A stretch of 64,000 nucleotides of DNA, taken from the NCBI GenBank assembly GCA_037445555.1, contig JBBIKG010000012.1:1-64000 (forward strand), written 5' to 3'. The translations under genes were made by a program, and so were the position numbers. Below the pieces are notes generated by a model. That model worked only from the letters and a program-made list of their open reading frames with translations. It had not been told where the DNA came from and did no database searches. Source of the stretch: JAAYJT01 sp037445555 (GTDB lineage Bacteria > Bacteroidota > Bacteroidia > Bacteroidales > JAAYJT01). Below are positions 1 through 9,071 of the stretch, piece by piece (the first letter of the stretch is position 1; each line of letters starts with the position of its first letter).

Positions 1-1
1 G

Positions 2-523
2 TACGATTTTGAAAAGCTGGCAAAAATCATTGCACATCTGATCGCACTGCACCAGCCAACCATCCTGCTGGGTGTAAGCTATGCCCTGCTTGATTTCAGT
101 GAAAAATATCCGATTAAACTACCCGGATTTTTTACTATCATGGAAACGGGAGGAATGAAAGGCAGACGCAATGAAATGGTAAGAGAAGAGTTACATGGCA
201 TTCTTAAGCAGCGTTTTGACCTTCCGGCCATCCATTCCGAATACGGTATGACAGAACTCCTCTCGCAGGCTTATTCAAAAGGCAACGGGCTGTTCGTTGC
301 GCCACCCTGGATGCGTGTAATGATGGCGGATCTGAATGACCCAATGCATTGGATTGCCCAGGGTAATACCGGGGCTATACATATTATCGACCTTGCCAAC
401 ATTAACAGCTGTGCATTCATTGCCACCCAGGACATTGGTCGGTGTCATGCCGGAGGGAAATTTGAAGTGCTTGGCCGATACGATCACAGCGATATAAGGG
501 GATGCAATTTGATGGCTGTTTAA
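2..523 (+). CDS. LuxE-type acyltransferase, 3' part
   Basis: The gene is cut by the left edge: the frame is open from base 2, upstream of the first internal ATG at 140, and ends at the TAA at 521-523. The visible 173 residues carry the signature of the LuxE/PaaK-like acyl-protein synthetase family of Bacteroidota: METGGMKGRR, then HSEYGMTELLSQAY, APPWMRV, and the C-terminal block IIDLANINSCAFIATQDIGR followed by FEVLGRYDHSDIRGCN. These proteins are ANL-fold adenylating enzymes expected to activate or transfer an acyl group; the substrate of this one cannot be told. It converges with the SRAP gene and the two stop codons overlap by 4 bases. The family is clear, the exact reaction is not. Confidence 0.8.
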   Translation, partial: YDFEKLAKIIAHLIALHQPTILLGVSYALLDFSEKYPIKLPGFFTIMETGGMKGRRNEMVREELHGILKQRFDLPAIHSEYGMTELLSQAYSKGNGLFVAPPWMRVMMADLNDPMHWIAQGNTGAIHIIDLANINSCAFIATQDIGRCHAGGKFEVLGRYDHSDIRGCNLMAV

Positions 524-1185
524 TTCTTAACAGAAGGGTATAGAATTTGCGGATTATCATTTGCGGGAGAGTTCACTAGTTTTGTGATCTCATACGCCAT
601 CATTGTGTCAGCATCGTAGGGACTCAGAAGGGAGTCGAGGAGGGCGGGGTCATTGTTTTCAAGCCATTTTTTTTCATCTTCCCGTTTCAGTATTACGGGC
701 ATGCGGTCGTGGATGGCGCGCATCAGCGCATTGGCAGCTGTGGTAATGATGGCAAACGAAAAAATGAGCACCCCACCAGAGTTTTTCCAGGCCTCCCAGA
801 TTCCGGCCATTGCAAAGGGTTCATGGCTGCGCAGGGTAATCCGGTAGGGCAGTTTTCCTTCAGGCTTTGTTTTCCACTCATAGAAGCCATCTGCTGGCAC
901 CAGGCATCTACGCCTGAAGTATGCCTGTCGGAAGGATGGTTTGGACCCGAGAGTTTCGCCCCTGGCGTTGATAAGTTTGTTGCCAACAGAAAGGTCTTTT
1001 GCCCAGGCGGGTATCAATCCCCAGCGAAAATAGCTTAGCCTGTGAGGCGCCTCACCGGTGATCACTCCTAGCATCTGCGTGGGGGCACAATTATAGCGTG
1101 CTCTATAAGGAGCGCTGCCCCCGGCAAGTTCAAACCGCTCGTTCAGGATCTCCTCATCGGTGGTAAGTGAAAAACGTCCGCACAT
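520..1185 (-). CDS. SOS response-associated peptidase (SRAP/HMCES/YedK family)
   Basis: A 221-residue protein beginning MCGRFSLT. SRAP proteins crosslink to abasic sites in single-stranded DNA through the cysteine left at position 2 after removal of Met1, shielding the lesion. The catalytic set is present: Cys2, Asn73 (in LINARGET), Glu103 (in GFYEWK) and His159 (in AIHDRMPV). Length is typical of bacterial YedK. The start is fixed because Met-Cys must be the N terminus for activity. It stands alone between a convergent acyltransferase and the divergent ElbB-like gene; no LexA-type operator was recognised upstream. Confidence 0.93.
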   Translation of the reverse strand: MCGRFSLTTDEEILNERFELAGGSAPYRARYNCAPTQMLGVITGEAPHRLSYFRWGLIPAWAKDLSVGNKLINARGETLGSKPSFRQAYFRRRCLVPADGFYEWKTKPEGKLPYRITLRSHEPFAMAGIWEAWKNSGGVLIFSFAIITTAANALMRAIHDRMPVILKREDEKKWLENNDPALLDSLLSPYDADTMMAYEITKLVNSPANDNPQILYPSVKN

Positions 1186-1311
1186 CTTTCCTAAAACTTG
1201 TCAACACATAATCCTTAACCACGATAAAGGTACGCAAACGAAAGGGCCTCTCAACCTGTTTGCAGATAAATGTTATTTTTGATCTCAGTAACCAAGATAA
1301 AAGGTAAGTCT

Positions 1312-1962
1312 ATGAAAAAGTTTGCAGTAGTCCTGGCCGGATGCGGCGTGTATGACGGAGCAGAAATTCATGAATCTGTGCTGACTTTGCTGTCCATTCG
1401 CAAAGCTGGCGCCGACTACCAGGTGTTTGCCCCCGACGTAGCACAGCATCATGTAGTGAATCATATAACGGGAGCCGAGATGCCAGAAAAACGCAATGTA
1501 TTGATTGAATCAGCCCGTATCTCCCGGGGCAAGATTAAGTCTTTGGCTGATTTTTCGTCGCACAACTTCGATGCCCTGATTCTTCCGGGTGGCTTTGGGG
1601 TAGCAAAAAACCTCTGTACGTTTGCCTTTAATGGGCCAGATTGCAAGGTGAATGATCAGGTGGCCTTCGCTATTAAGGAAATGGCAAAAGCTCATAAACC
1701 GATTGGGGCTTTGTGCATTTCGCCGGTACTGATCGCCAAAGTCCTGGGTGATGTTCAACTCACCATTGGCCAGGACAAAGGAACTGCCGAAGCCGTTACC
1801 TCGCTGGGAGCAAACCACGTAGTCACCAGCCATGGCGAGGTGGTAAAAGACAGTAAATACAATGTGTTTACCACTCCATGTTATATGCTCAACGCCGAAA
1901 TTGAACATATTGCACTAGGTTGCGAAAACATCGTCAAGGCGATGATGGCTGCCATGTCCTGA
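1312..1962 (+). CDS. elbB: ElbB-like glyoxalase (DJ-1/PfpI superfamily)
   Basis: A 216-residue protein with the ElbB signature GCGVYDGAEIHESV near the N terminus, a DJ-1/PfpI fold, and the nucleophile elbow GALCISPVL placing the active cysteine at about residue 135. ElbB of E. coli has about the same length; it was named for isoprenoid biosynthesis and later shown to have glyoxalase activity, so the physiological role remains open. The ATG at 1312 is chosen over one 42 bases upstream because it follows a purine-rich AAAGGTAAG and because the upstream ATG overlaps a TATTTTTG promoter-like box at 1274-1281. It converges with hflX with no clear terminator between. Confidence 0.88.
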   Translation: MKKFAVVLAGCGVYDGAEIHESVLTLLSIRKAGADYQVFAPDVAQHHVVNHITGAEMPEKRNVLIESARISRGKIKSLADFSSHNFDALILPGGFGVAKNLCTFAFNGPDCKVNDQVAFAIKEMAKAHKPIGALCISPVLIAKVLGDVQLTIGQDKGTAEAVTSLGANHVVTSHGEVVKDSKYNVFTTPCYMLNAEIEHIALGCENIVKAMMAAMS

Positions 1963-2008
1963 ATGGCAGTCCCGGCCCGGCTTTCCATATTCACTATTGT
2001 TTTTTCCC

Positions 2009-3193
2009 TTAATAAAGGAATTTCTCGTAAGGATACCTTTTGATGTGGATAGCTTTCACGTTGTGATAAAGAATTTCCCGGAGCTCATCGAGGTTGGTTT
2101 TATTAAGCGCTGACACAAAAACTGCCGGTGCATTGGCCCGGGCAACCCAATGTTTCTTTAAAGATTCGCCCGCAGTTTCATTTCGGGTTTCCTGGTCGGG
2201 TATATCCTCACTCCATGAAACGGCATCTATCTTATTAAAAACCATCATGATCTGTTTGCCGCCAGCCTCAATATCCGTAAGTGTCTGGTTCACAACCTCT
2301 ATCTGCTCCTCGAAATCGGAATGAGAAATATCCACCACATGTATCAGGATGTCCGACTCACGAACTTCATCCAATGTTGATTTGAAGGATTCAATCAGGG
2401 TATGCGGCAGCTTGCGGATGAAGCCAACAGTATCGCTCAGTAAAAACGGAAGATTGCCGATGACAACTTTACGCACTGTGGTGTCAAGTGTGGCAAACAA
2501 TTTATTTTCTGCAAAAACAGCGGATTTGCTCAGCACATTCATCAAGGTCGATTTCCCGACGTTGGTGTACCCTATCAGGGCTACCCTTACTAAGCTTCCC
2601 CGATTGCTGCGTTGTGTAATCTTTTGCTTGTTAATCTGAATCAGCTTGCTTTTGAGCAGGGCAATTTTATCGCGTATGATACGTCTGTCTGTTTCGATTT
2701 CTTTTTCACCGGGGCCACGCATCCCTATTCCGCCGCGTTGCTTGCTCAGGTGCGTCCACATGCGGGTAAGGCGAGGCAGCAGGTATTCATATTGTGCCAG
2801 TTCGACCTGGGTGCGGGCATGGGCCGTTCGTGCCCTGCGTGCAAAAATATCGAGTATCAGGTTGCTCCGGTCAAGCACCTTTACCTGTATAACACGCTGA
2901 ATATTACGTATTTGCGAAGCAGACAACTCGTCATCAAAAACGACGGTATCGATTTTTTCAGATTCCACATATTCAGCAATCTCCGCCAACTTTCCGGTCC
3001 CAACAAAGGTTCTTGGGTCTGCCACCTCCAGGCGCTGAATAAAACGCCTGATGACTACGCCGCCTGCCGTATCCACCAAAAAAGCAAGCTCGTCAAGAAA
3101 CTCATGGATGCGTTTCTCGTCCTCTTTGCTCAATAGCAATCCAACAACTACAACTTTTTCAACAACAGGCTTTGTATCAATAAGTTCAAACAT
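2009..3193 (-). CDS. hflX: GTPase HflX
   Basis: A 394-residue Obg-related GTPase. The N-terminal HflX domain ends in the glycine-rich segment GGIGMRGPGEKEIETD (about 154-169). The G domain shows G1 GYTNVGKS (208-215), G3 DTVG (254-257) and G4 NKID (320-323). HflX binds the 50S subunit and splits stalled or heat-damaged ribosomes. Length is normal for the family. The isoaspartyl peptidase gene lies 12 bases upstream on the same strand, so the two may be co-transcribed although no functional link is evident. Confidence 0.96.
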   Translation of the reverse strand: MFELIDTKPVVEKVVVVGLLLSKEDEKRIHEFLDELAFLVDTAGGVVIRRFIQRLEVADPRTFVGTGKLAEIAEYVESEKIDTVVFDDELSASQIRNIQRVIQVKVLDRSNLILDIFARRARTAHARTQVELAQYEYLLPRLTRMWTHLSKQRGGIGMRGPGEKEIETDRRIIRDKIALLKSKLIQINKQKITQRSNRGSLVRVALIGYTNVGKSTLMNVLSKSAVFAENKLFATLDTTVRKVVIGNLPFLLSDTVGFIRKLPHTLIESFKSTLDEVRESDILIHVVDISHSDFEEQIEVVNQTLTDIEAGGKQIMMVFNKIDAVSWSEDIPDQETRNETAGESLKKHWVARANAPAVFVSALNKTNLDELREILYHNVKAIHIKRYPYEKFLY

Positions 3194-3205
3194 CGCAGCG
3201 TTACG

Positions 3206-4177
3206 TTATTTTAGAATAGCGATGAATCGTTCGCCGTTGCTTTTGACATAGCCACGGTTCATGGCATTTGTGTTGAATGGCATGGACACATTTCCATCCT
3301 TGTCCACAGCAATAATGCCACCGTTGCCTTTTTGCTTCACAAGTTTATCCATTACCACCCAGTTTGCTGCATCTGTCAGGCTCATACCTTTGTACAACAT
3401 CAGGGCCGATATGTCGTAGCTGACCACATTCCGGATAAAATACTCGCCGTGACCGGTGGCCGATACCGCACAAGTCTGATTGCTGGCATAGGTACCTGCG
3501 CCGATCAGAGGCACATCCCCCACCCTGCCAAATTTCTTCATCACCATGCCTCCGGTTGATGTAGCGGCAGCCAGGTTGCCATGTTGGTCGAGGGCTACAG
3601 CACCCACCGTACCTTTACGCCCTTCCTCGCTTTTCTGTTTCTTGATCCGCTTGTATTCGGCCTGGCTGGCAGGGGTGATGAAATAGGATGGGCTCACCAG
3701 TTCAAGACCTTGTTCCCTGGCAAACTTCTCGGCGCCTTTACTGATTAAAAGCACATGGGGTGTGTTTTCCATCACCTTTCTTGCAGCAGTGATTGGGTTT
3801 TTAACAATATGTAGGCCAGCTACAGCACCCGCTTTCAGAGTGCTACCATCCATGATGCTTGCATCCAGCTCAACACGCCCTTCGGCATTTAGCACACCTC
3901 CCTTCCCGGCATTAAATGATGGGTTATCTTCCAGAGTCCTGACCGCAGCTTCAATCGCATCCATGGCCGAGCCTCCTTTTTTAAGAATGGCTTCGCCGGC
4001 ATCAAGAGCCCTTGCCAAACCAAGTTCCACCTCGCGCAGTCGTTCGGGAGTCTGCTTTTCTTTACCGATATTCCCGGCACCTCCGTGTACTACCAAAACA
4101 TAATCAGGCTTTTGAGCAAATGTTCCAAAATGAAGCAACACGATGAATGATAGAATTGAAATCAATGTTAATCTCAT
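3206..4177 (-). CDS. exported isoaspartyl peptidase / type III asparaginase
   Basis: A 323-residue Ntn-hydrolase of family T2 (plant-type asparaginase). An N-terminal signal peptide ends around LLHFGTFAQ, so the enzyme is exported. Family motifs are VVHGGAGNIG, NAGKGGVLN and, at the autocleavage site, GRKGTVGAVALD, where Thr becomes the N-terminal nucleophile (Thr190 counted from this start); TGHGEYFIR follows. It would hydrolyse isoaspartyl dipeptides and asparagine, consistent with periplasmic peptide scavenging. The ATG at 4177 is preferred; a TTG two codons upstream also opens the frame. It reads in the same direction as tauE-like and hflX. Confidence 0.93.
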   Translation of the reverse strand: MRLTLISILSFIVLLHFGTFAQKPDYVLVVHGGAGNIGKEKQTPERLREVELGLARALDAGEAILKKGGSAMDAIEAAVRTLEDNPSFNAGKGGVLNAEGRVELDASIMDGSTLKAGAVAGLHIVKNPITAARKVMENTPHVLLISKGAEKFAREQGLELVSPSYFITPASQAEYKRIKKQKSEEGRKGTVGAVALDQHGNLAAATSTGGMVMKKFGRVGDVPLIGAGTYASNQTCAVSATGHGEYFIRNVVSYDISALMLYKGMSLTDAANWVVMDKLVKQKGNGGIIAVDKDGNVSMPFNTNAMNRGYVKSNGERFIAILK

Positions 4178-4202
4178 GGTCAAATGTTATTTGATTATAT
4201 TA

Positions 4203-4973
4203 TCAAAACAGTTCCTTAATGCTGAAGATTCCGCTAAGATCAGCCGCTGTGAACAGGATGAAAACAATGATCACCCATCTTACAAAACCGGCACCTTGTT
4301 TAACCGCCATCCGCGCAGCAATGAGCGCTCCAATAATATTACCCACCGCGTGAATGAGCCCGAAGGTCCAATTGACCTGTTGGTTGAGCAAAAACACGAT
4401 GAGGGCAAATGGTGTATAAATCATCACAATCCACACTTTGATGGCATTTGCTTTTACCAGGTCGTAGCCCGCACCAAGCACAATAGCTGCAATCAGAAAA
4501 TACCCCACGCCGGCTTGAATAAATCCGCCATAAAGCCCAATTCCAAAAAAAACAAGTATCTGAAGCCATGACGAACGATGTTTATCGGTGTGTTCCCTGC
4601 CCTTGATCCACTGGTTGGGTTTAATAAACATCATCACCATAATGAAAATCAGCAGCAAGGCAATTACCCGTTTAAATACCGTTTCATTGATATCGATGGC
4701 CAACTGGGCCCCAATGATGGAGCCGATCATGGCCGGTATTGCCAAGCGGGTACCTTCTTTTATATTCAGCACCTTCTGCCGCCTGAATGACCCGGCTGAT
4801 GCCATCGTCTGGGCGAGTACAGCGATACGTGTCGTGCCGTTTGCGATTTGCGGAGGCAAGCCAAGAAACATCAGCACCGACAAGGATATTACCGATCCGC
4901 CACCTGCCATGGTATTGATGAACCCGGCAAGTATACCTGAAACGACTAACAGGACTATATGAACTGTATTCAT
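4203..4973 (-). CDS. TauE/SafE family membrane exporter
   Basis: A 256-residue integral membrane protein with about eight hydrophobic segments and two repeats of the TauE/SafE family, including GFINTMAGGGSVISL near the N terminus and GGFIQAGVGYFLIA in the second half. Members export small anions such as sulfite, sulfoacetate or related organic anions; the substrate here cannot be assigned. It lies 4 bases downstream of the NhaC-type antiporter gene and 25 bases upstream of the isoaspartyl peptidase gene, all on the same strand, so the run nhaC-tauE-asparaginase-hflX may be one transcription unit. Confidence 0.87.
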   Translation of the reverse strand: MNTVHIVLLVVSGILAGFINTMAGGGSVISLSVLMFLGLPPQIANGTTRIAVLAQTMASAGSFRRQKVLNIKEGTRLAIPAMIGSIIGAQLAIDINETVFKRVIALLLIFIMVMMFIKPNQWIKGREHTDKHRSSWLQILVFFGIGLYGGFIQAGVGYFLIAAIVLGAGYDLVKANAIKVWIVMIYTPFALIVFLLNQQVNWTFGLIHAVGNIIGALIAARMAVKQGAGFVRWVIIVFILFTAADLSGIFSIKELF

Positions 4974-4977
4974 AAAA

Positions 4978-6921
4978 TTAGGTGCTGCTGACGGTTTTGG
5001 TACTTTTCCCCAGGATCAGTATTGTGGCAATCAGGATGGCAAGTGCCGCCGGATACAGAACAAACACCGATATACCAAATGCGGCAGGGATTGTACCAGC
5101 AAGAACAGCAATGGATCCGACCAGTAACGCATAGGGCATTTGTGTGCGAACGTGATCAATGTGATTGCAAGAGCTAGCCAGAGAGCTCAGGATGGTGGTG
5201 TCGCTGATGGGTGAGACATGATCGCCAAGCACAGATCCGGCCAGAACACACGAAACCACATTATGAAATACAGACATGGATGCATTATAGTCCAGGCCAT
5301 TGGTTTGGCAGATGAACCATGTGGCAGGCAGAATAAGGGGATACATGATTGCCATGGTGCCCCATGACGAACCTGTTGAAAACGACACTCCCGAGGCGAA
5401 AAGGAAAGTGATGGAAGGTATCAGATAGGGATTCACTTCAAAGCGGAGCAATAGTTGGGAAATAAAATCTGCGGTGTGCAAATGCTGGGTGATAAGCGCA
5501 ATGGCCCAGGCCATGACCAGGATAACAATTGCTGTAAGCATGGTGCGAAACCCGTCGATCAGGCTGTCGATGCTTTCCTTTAAGTTTAATAATTTTTGAC
5601 TTAACGTGAGCATTAGCGCCACCAGCGTGGCGGCCAGTGACGACCAAAGCAGTGCGCGGTAGGTGTCGGCTTGCCCGATGATATGCGAGAGGTTGTAGGA
5701 TAGAGGCAGACTATTGTTCCAGACAACTTTTTCCATACCGGTTATCATCAGGCCCGTGATTGTTCCTAATACTACCACGAAAACCGGAATGGCTGCATTA
5801 TACCACCGCGGATTTCTGGTTTCGACAGAATGGTTTGCGATACCGGGCGTCTTTATTGCCGGGATTTGACCTGCACGTGCTTTTCGTTCGGCTTTCAGCA
5901 TGGGGCCAAAGTCTCGCTGAAGGTAAATCAGGGCGCCTACAAAGGCTATGGTCAGAAAAGGATAAAATGCATATGGAAGCGAATGAATGAAAACCTGGTA
6001 TGGATTTTCATCAAGATTCAGGTTGCGAATGCCATCGGAGATGTATGAGAGTTGGGCGCCGATCCAGGTGGTAATAAAGGCTACCGCAGCTACAGGTGCC
6101 GCCGTTGAGTCGACGATATAGGCAAGCTTCTCGCGGCTGATACGCAGACGATCCGTCATTGGCTGCATGGTGTTGCCAACAACGAGGGTATTGGCGTAAT
6201 CGTCGAAAAAAATGGCAATTCCCATCAGCCATGCCGCCGTCTGGCCTGAGCGCGAGGTAGAGGCAAAACGTGAGAGGATATTAACAATCCCTTTCATGCC
6301 GCCGTTTCGTGTAATAAGATGCACCATAGCCCCTATCATCATCGAAAAAATAATGATTGACACATGCCCGCGGTCAAGAATGGCATCAGGTATATATGTA
6401 TCAATGATCATCACAAGTCCGTTGAGTAAGGCGGCAAAAAATCCAACCCCTTTGTAATACCAGATGATGAAGGTGCCGGAAAAAATGCCGAGAAAAAGGG
6501 CTGAGACCACTTCGCGAAAAATGAGTGCAAAGGCAATCGAAATCAGAGGTGGAAGTATGGAAAGCCAAAGGGGTACAGGGCGAACATCGCGGGTGGCAGA
6601 AACCTCGCCCACAGAAACACGCAAGGATTCGCGCTGATTAAAGGTGTAAGGTGTTTCCGCAGTCTGACCACTGAATACCAGCCGGGTTGTTTTTCCGCCA
6701 ACCATGGCATCAATGGTGTCTGTCGCCGACGATGAAAACGAGTCTTTTGCAATGATCCTGATCTTAGTTTCAACTTTTTGAACTACAATACCGGGAATGT
6801 CTATTTCTATGGCAGCCGGCCATGCGGGTTGAAGATCTTCATTAGTGCTGGCAAAAAGGGACAGGCTTTTGCAGACAATGAAAAAACCCGGGATAATACG
6901 AAGGAAGAGTTTACGAAGCAT
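4978..6921 (-). CDS. nhaC: NhaC-type Na+/H+ antiporter with an exported N-terminal domain
   Basis: A 647-residue protein. From about residue 110 on (VPLWLSILPPLISIAFALIF) it is a typical NhaC-superfamily antiporter with many membrane segments, including FFDDYANTLVVGNTMQP and FSTGSSWGTMAIMYPLILP, and the conserved DHVSPISDTTILSSLAS near the C terminus. Unusually, an N-terminal signal-like segment (FLRIIPGFFIVCKSLSLFAS) is followed by roughly 80 residues of polar, beta-rich sequence before the first transporter helix. This extra part is presumably periplasmic; its role is unknown. The ATG at 6921 is preferred to a GTG 10 codons upstream. Probable job: exchanging Na+ for H+, useful beside the Na+-pumping decarboxylase near 50 kb. 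Confidence 0.88.
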   Translation of the reverse strand: MLRKLFLRIIPGFFIVCKSLSLFASTNEDLQPAWPAAIEIDIPGIVVQKVETKIRIIAKDSFSSSATDTIDAMVGGKTTRLVFSGQTAETPYTFNQRESLRVSVGEVSATRDVRPVPLWLSILPPLISIAFALIFREVVSALFLGIFSGTFIIWYYKGVGFFAALLNGLVMIIDTYIPDAILDRGHVSIIIFSMMIGAMVHLITRNGGMKGIVNILSRFASTSRSGQTAAWLMGIAIFFDDYANTLVVGNTMQPMTDRLRISREKLAYIVDSTAAPVAAVAFITTWIGAQLSYISDGIRNLNLDENPYQVFIHSLPYAFYPFLTIAFVGALIYLQRDFGPMLKAERKARAGQIPAIKTPGIANHSVETRNPRWYNAAIPVFVVVLGTITGLMITGMEKVVWNNSLPLSYNLSHIIGQADTYRALLWSSLAATLVALMLTLSQKLLNLKESIDSLIDGFRTMLTAIVILVMAWAIALITQHLHTADFISQLLLRFEVNPYLIPSITFLFASGVSFSTGSSWGTMAIMYPLILPATWFICQTNGLDYNASMSVFHNVVSCVLAGSVLGDHVSPISDTTILSSLASSCNHIDHVRTQMPYALLVGSIAVLAGTIPAAFGISVFVLYPAALAILIATILILGKSTKTVSST

Positions 6922-7064
6922 GCCTGTTAGATCTTTACCGCCTGACGCCACTTTCTAAAACTGCGGTAAATATACAATTAGTGAGGAATCTGTCTACGAG
7001 CCGCAACGGATATTCTGCCGGCGCCCTTCAAAAAAGTACCTGCCCGCTAAGGCATCTGATAATG

Positions 7065-7385
7065 TTATAGCAATCCCAATTCAAGCAAGGCTTCGTCGTT
7101 GAGCATATCCTTGTTCCAGGGCGGATCAAAGGTGAGAATTACTTCGGCCCGGGTAATTCCTTCCACGCGCATCGCAGCCTCCTTTACGTCAACAGGAAGG
7201 GTTTCAGCTACTGGACAGTTGGGAGCTGTAAGCGTCATAGTAATAACAGCCTTGCCTTCAGTGGATATATCAATACCATAAATTAGTCCCAGATCGTATA
7301 TGTTGACCGGAATCTCCGGATCAAACAGCTGTTTGAGCTGCAGGATGATGGCTTCTTCCTGTTCGCGTTTTTGTGCGGGGGTCAT
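7065..7385 (-). CDS. sufT: DUF59/MIP18-family Fe-S assembly protein (SufT-like)
   Basis: A 106-residue single-domain protein of the DUF59/MIP18 family: LKQLFDPEIPVNIYDLGLIYGIDI, then ITMTLTAPNCPVAETLP and ILTFDPPWNKDMLNDEALLELGLL. The single cysteine in the APNCPVAE block is the conserved residue of the family. Such proteins help mature Fe-S proteins. It is the last gene of the SUF operon, 9 bases after sufE, which supports the assignment; the symbol follows position and family, and the protein lacks the long N-terminal region of some SufT proteins. Confidence 0.88.
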   Translation of the reverse strand: MTPAQKREQEEAIILQLKQLFDPEIPVNIYDLGLIYGIDISTEGKAVITMTLTAPNCPVAETLPVDVKEAAMRVEGITRAEVILTFDPPWNKDMLNDEALLELGLL

Positions 7386-7394
7386 GAGGATGGA

Positions 7395-7817
7395 TTATTT
7401 GGATATAAAAGCCAGGGCGTATATCTTCATTTGTTTTATCATGTTCATCAGCCCGTTTGACCGTGTTACCGACAGGTGATCCCTGAGGCCAATGACATCA
7501 ATAAATGTAAGTGGGGCGCTTAAAATGGCTTCGGGAGTCTGGTTCGACAGTACGCGTATCAAGAGGCTGATAATTCCGCGGGTGATAACGGCGTCACTGT
7601 CAGCGCTGAATAAAACCTTGTCGTCGTGCAACCTGGCATGCAACCACACCCTCGACTGGCAACCATGGATAAGATTTGATTCGGTTTTGTGCTTTGGATC
7701 TATCAGCGGAAGCTCTTTGCCGATTTCGATCAGGTAATTGTACTTATCCATCCAGTCATCGAAAATGGCAAATTCATCGATCACCTCTTTTTCAAGTTCT
7801 TGAATAGTCTTGCTCAT
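7395..7817 (-). CDS. sufE: SufE sulfur acceptor protein
   Basis: A 140-residue SufE-family protein. It accepts the persulfide sulfur from SufS and passes it to the SufBCD scaffold. The acceptor cysteine lies in the conserved loop SNLIHGCQSRVWLH at residue 53. The N-terminal FDDWMDKYNYLIEIGKELP block is characteristic. It sits 18 bases after sufS and 9 bases before the DUF59 gene. Length is normal for the family. Confidence 0.95.
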   Translation of the reverse strand: MSKTIQELEKEVIDEFAIFDDWMDKYNYLIEIGKELPLIDPKHKTESNLIHGCQSRVWLHARLHDDKVLFSADSDAVITRGIISLLIRVLSNQTPEAILSAPLTFIDVIGLRDHLSVTRSNGLMNMIKQMKIYALAFISK

Positions 7818-7835
7818 AATTGTAGGGGCAGCGTT

Positions 7836-9050
7836 TTATGAGAACATTTGTTTCACTTTTTCGATGGCGGATATAAGCCGGTCTATTTCTTCGCGGGTGT
7901 TGTAAAATGCGAGTGAGGCTCTTATGGTTCCGGGAAGCCTGAATCTGTCCATGATAGGCTGTGTACAATGATTTCCGGTACGCACGGCAATTCCCAGGCG
8001 GTCTATGATGGTTCCCGCATCGTAAGGGTGTATATGATTGATCAGAAACGATACCACCGGCACCTTATGCGAGCCGCTTCCTATGATACTCACTTCAGGT
8101 ATTTCATGCAATCGCCTGGTAAGATAGTCCAGAAGATCTTTCTCGCGTGCGGCTATCTTATCAAGCCCAAGCATATTCAGGTATTCGATGGCCGCACCCA
8201 AGCCAAAAGTATCGGCCACATTGGGGGTGCCCGCCTCAAACTTAAATGGCAGGTCGTTATAGATTGTCTTTCCAAACGACACATCTTTAATCATGTCGCC
8301 ACCACCCTGGTAGGGCGGCATCTGATTTAGCCATTCCTCTTTGCCGTACAAAACGCCAACGCCCATAGGGCCATACATCTTGTGCCCCGAAAAACAGTAA
8401 AAATCGCAATCGAGCTGTTGCACATCCACACGAAGGTGTCCGGCCGCCTGTGCACCATCAATGAGGACAGGAACGTTATGTCTGTGCGCAATATCGATAA
8501 ATCTGTCGATTGGAACGATGGTTCCAAGGGTATTTGACACATGGGTGAGGGCAACCAGGCGGGTGCGGGGGTTCATAAGTTTTTCAAACTCATCGAGGTC
8601 TAACTCTCCGTTGTCAAGCACAGGGATTACCTTAAGGCGTGCTTTTTTTTCGTGGCAAAGCATCTGCCACGGCACAATATTGGAATGATGCTCAATATGC
8701 GATACGATGATTTCATCGCTGCGTTTAATAAACTTCCTACCGAAGGAAGCTGCCACCAGGTTTATGGCTTCCGTGGTTCCTCGCGTGAAAATGATTTCAT
8801 GGGCATGCACGGCATGGATAAACTCCCTGACCTGATTCCGGACCTGTTCATATTTTTCCGAAGCCTTGATGCTTAGGTGATGAACCCCGCGATGCACGTT
8901 TGAATTCAGGGTTTGATAGTATTCGCTGACCGAATCGATTACCTGACGGGGCTTTTGTGTCGTTGCGGCATTATCAAAATATATCAGAGGCCGGTTGTAC
9001 ACCGCCGTTTGCAGGATTGGGAAATCGTTGCGTATTTTTTCAATATTCAT
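7836..9050 (-). CDS. sufS: cysteine desulfurase SufS
   Basis: A 404-residue PLP-dependent group II cysteine desulfurase. Landmarks are YFDNAATTQKP near the N terminus, the substrate-binding ALTHVSNTLGTIVP, the PLP lysine in FSGHKMYGPMG (Lys224) and the catalytic cysteine in RTGNHCTQPIMDRF (Cys362). The short loop around Cys362 is typical of SufS rather than IscS. It releases sulfur from cysteine and hands it to the neighbouring SufE. sufD lies 21 bases upstream in the same operon. Confidence 0.97.
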   Translation of the reverse strand: MNIEKIRNDFPILQTAVYNRPLIYFDNAATTQKPRQVIDSVSEYYQTLNSNVHRGVHHLSIKASEKYEQVRNQVREFIHAVHAHEIIFTRGTTEAINLVAASFGRKFIKRSDEIIVSHIEHHSNIVPWQMLCHEKKARLKVIPVLDNGELDLDEFEKLMNPRTRLVALTHVSNTLGTIVPIDRFIDIAHRHNVPVLIDGAQAAGHLRVDVQQLDCDFYCFSGHKMYGPMGVGVLYGKEEWLNQMPPYQGGGDMIKDVSFGKTIYNDLPFKFEAGTPNVADTFGLGAAIEYLNMLGLDKIAAREKDLLDYLTRRLHEIPEVSIIGSGSHKVPVVSFLINHIHPYDAGTIIDRLGIAVRTGNHCTQPIMDRFRLPGTIRASLAFYNTREEIDRLISAIEKVKQMFS

Positions 9051-9071
9051 TCCTGGTATATTTGATCAAAG

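Noticed and set aside
2612..3136. Long plus-strand reading frame inside hflX
   Set aside because: It is antisense to the conserved G-domain of HflX and its translation has no family motifs; a shadow of the real gene.
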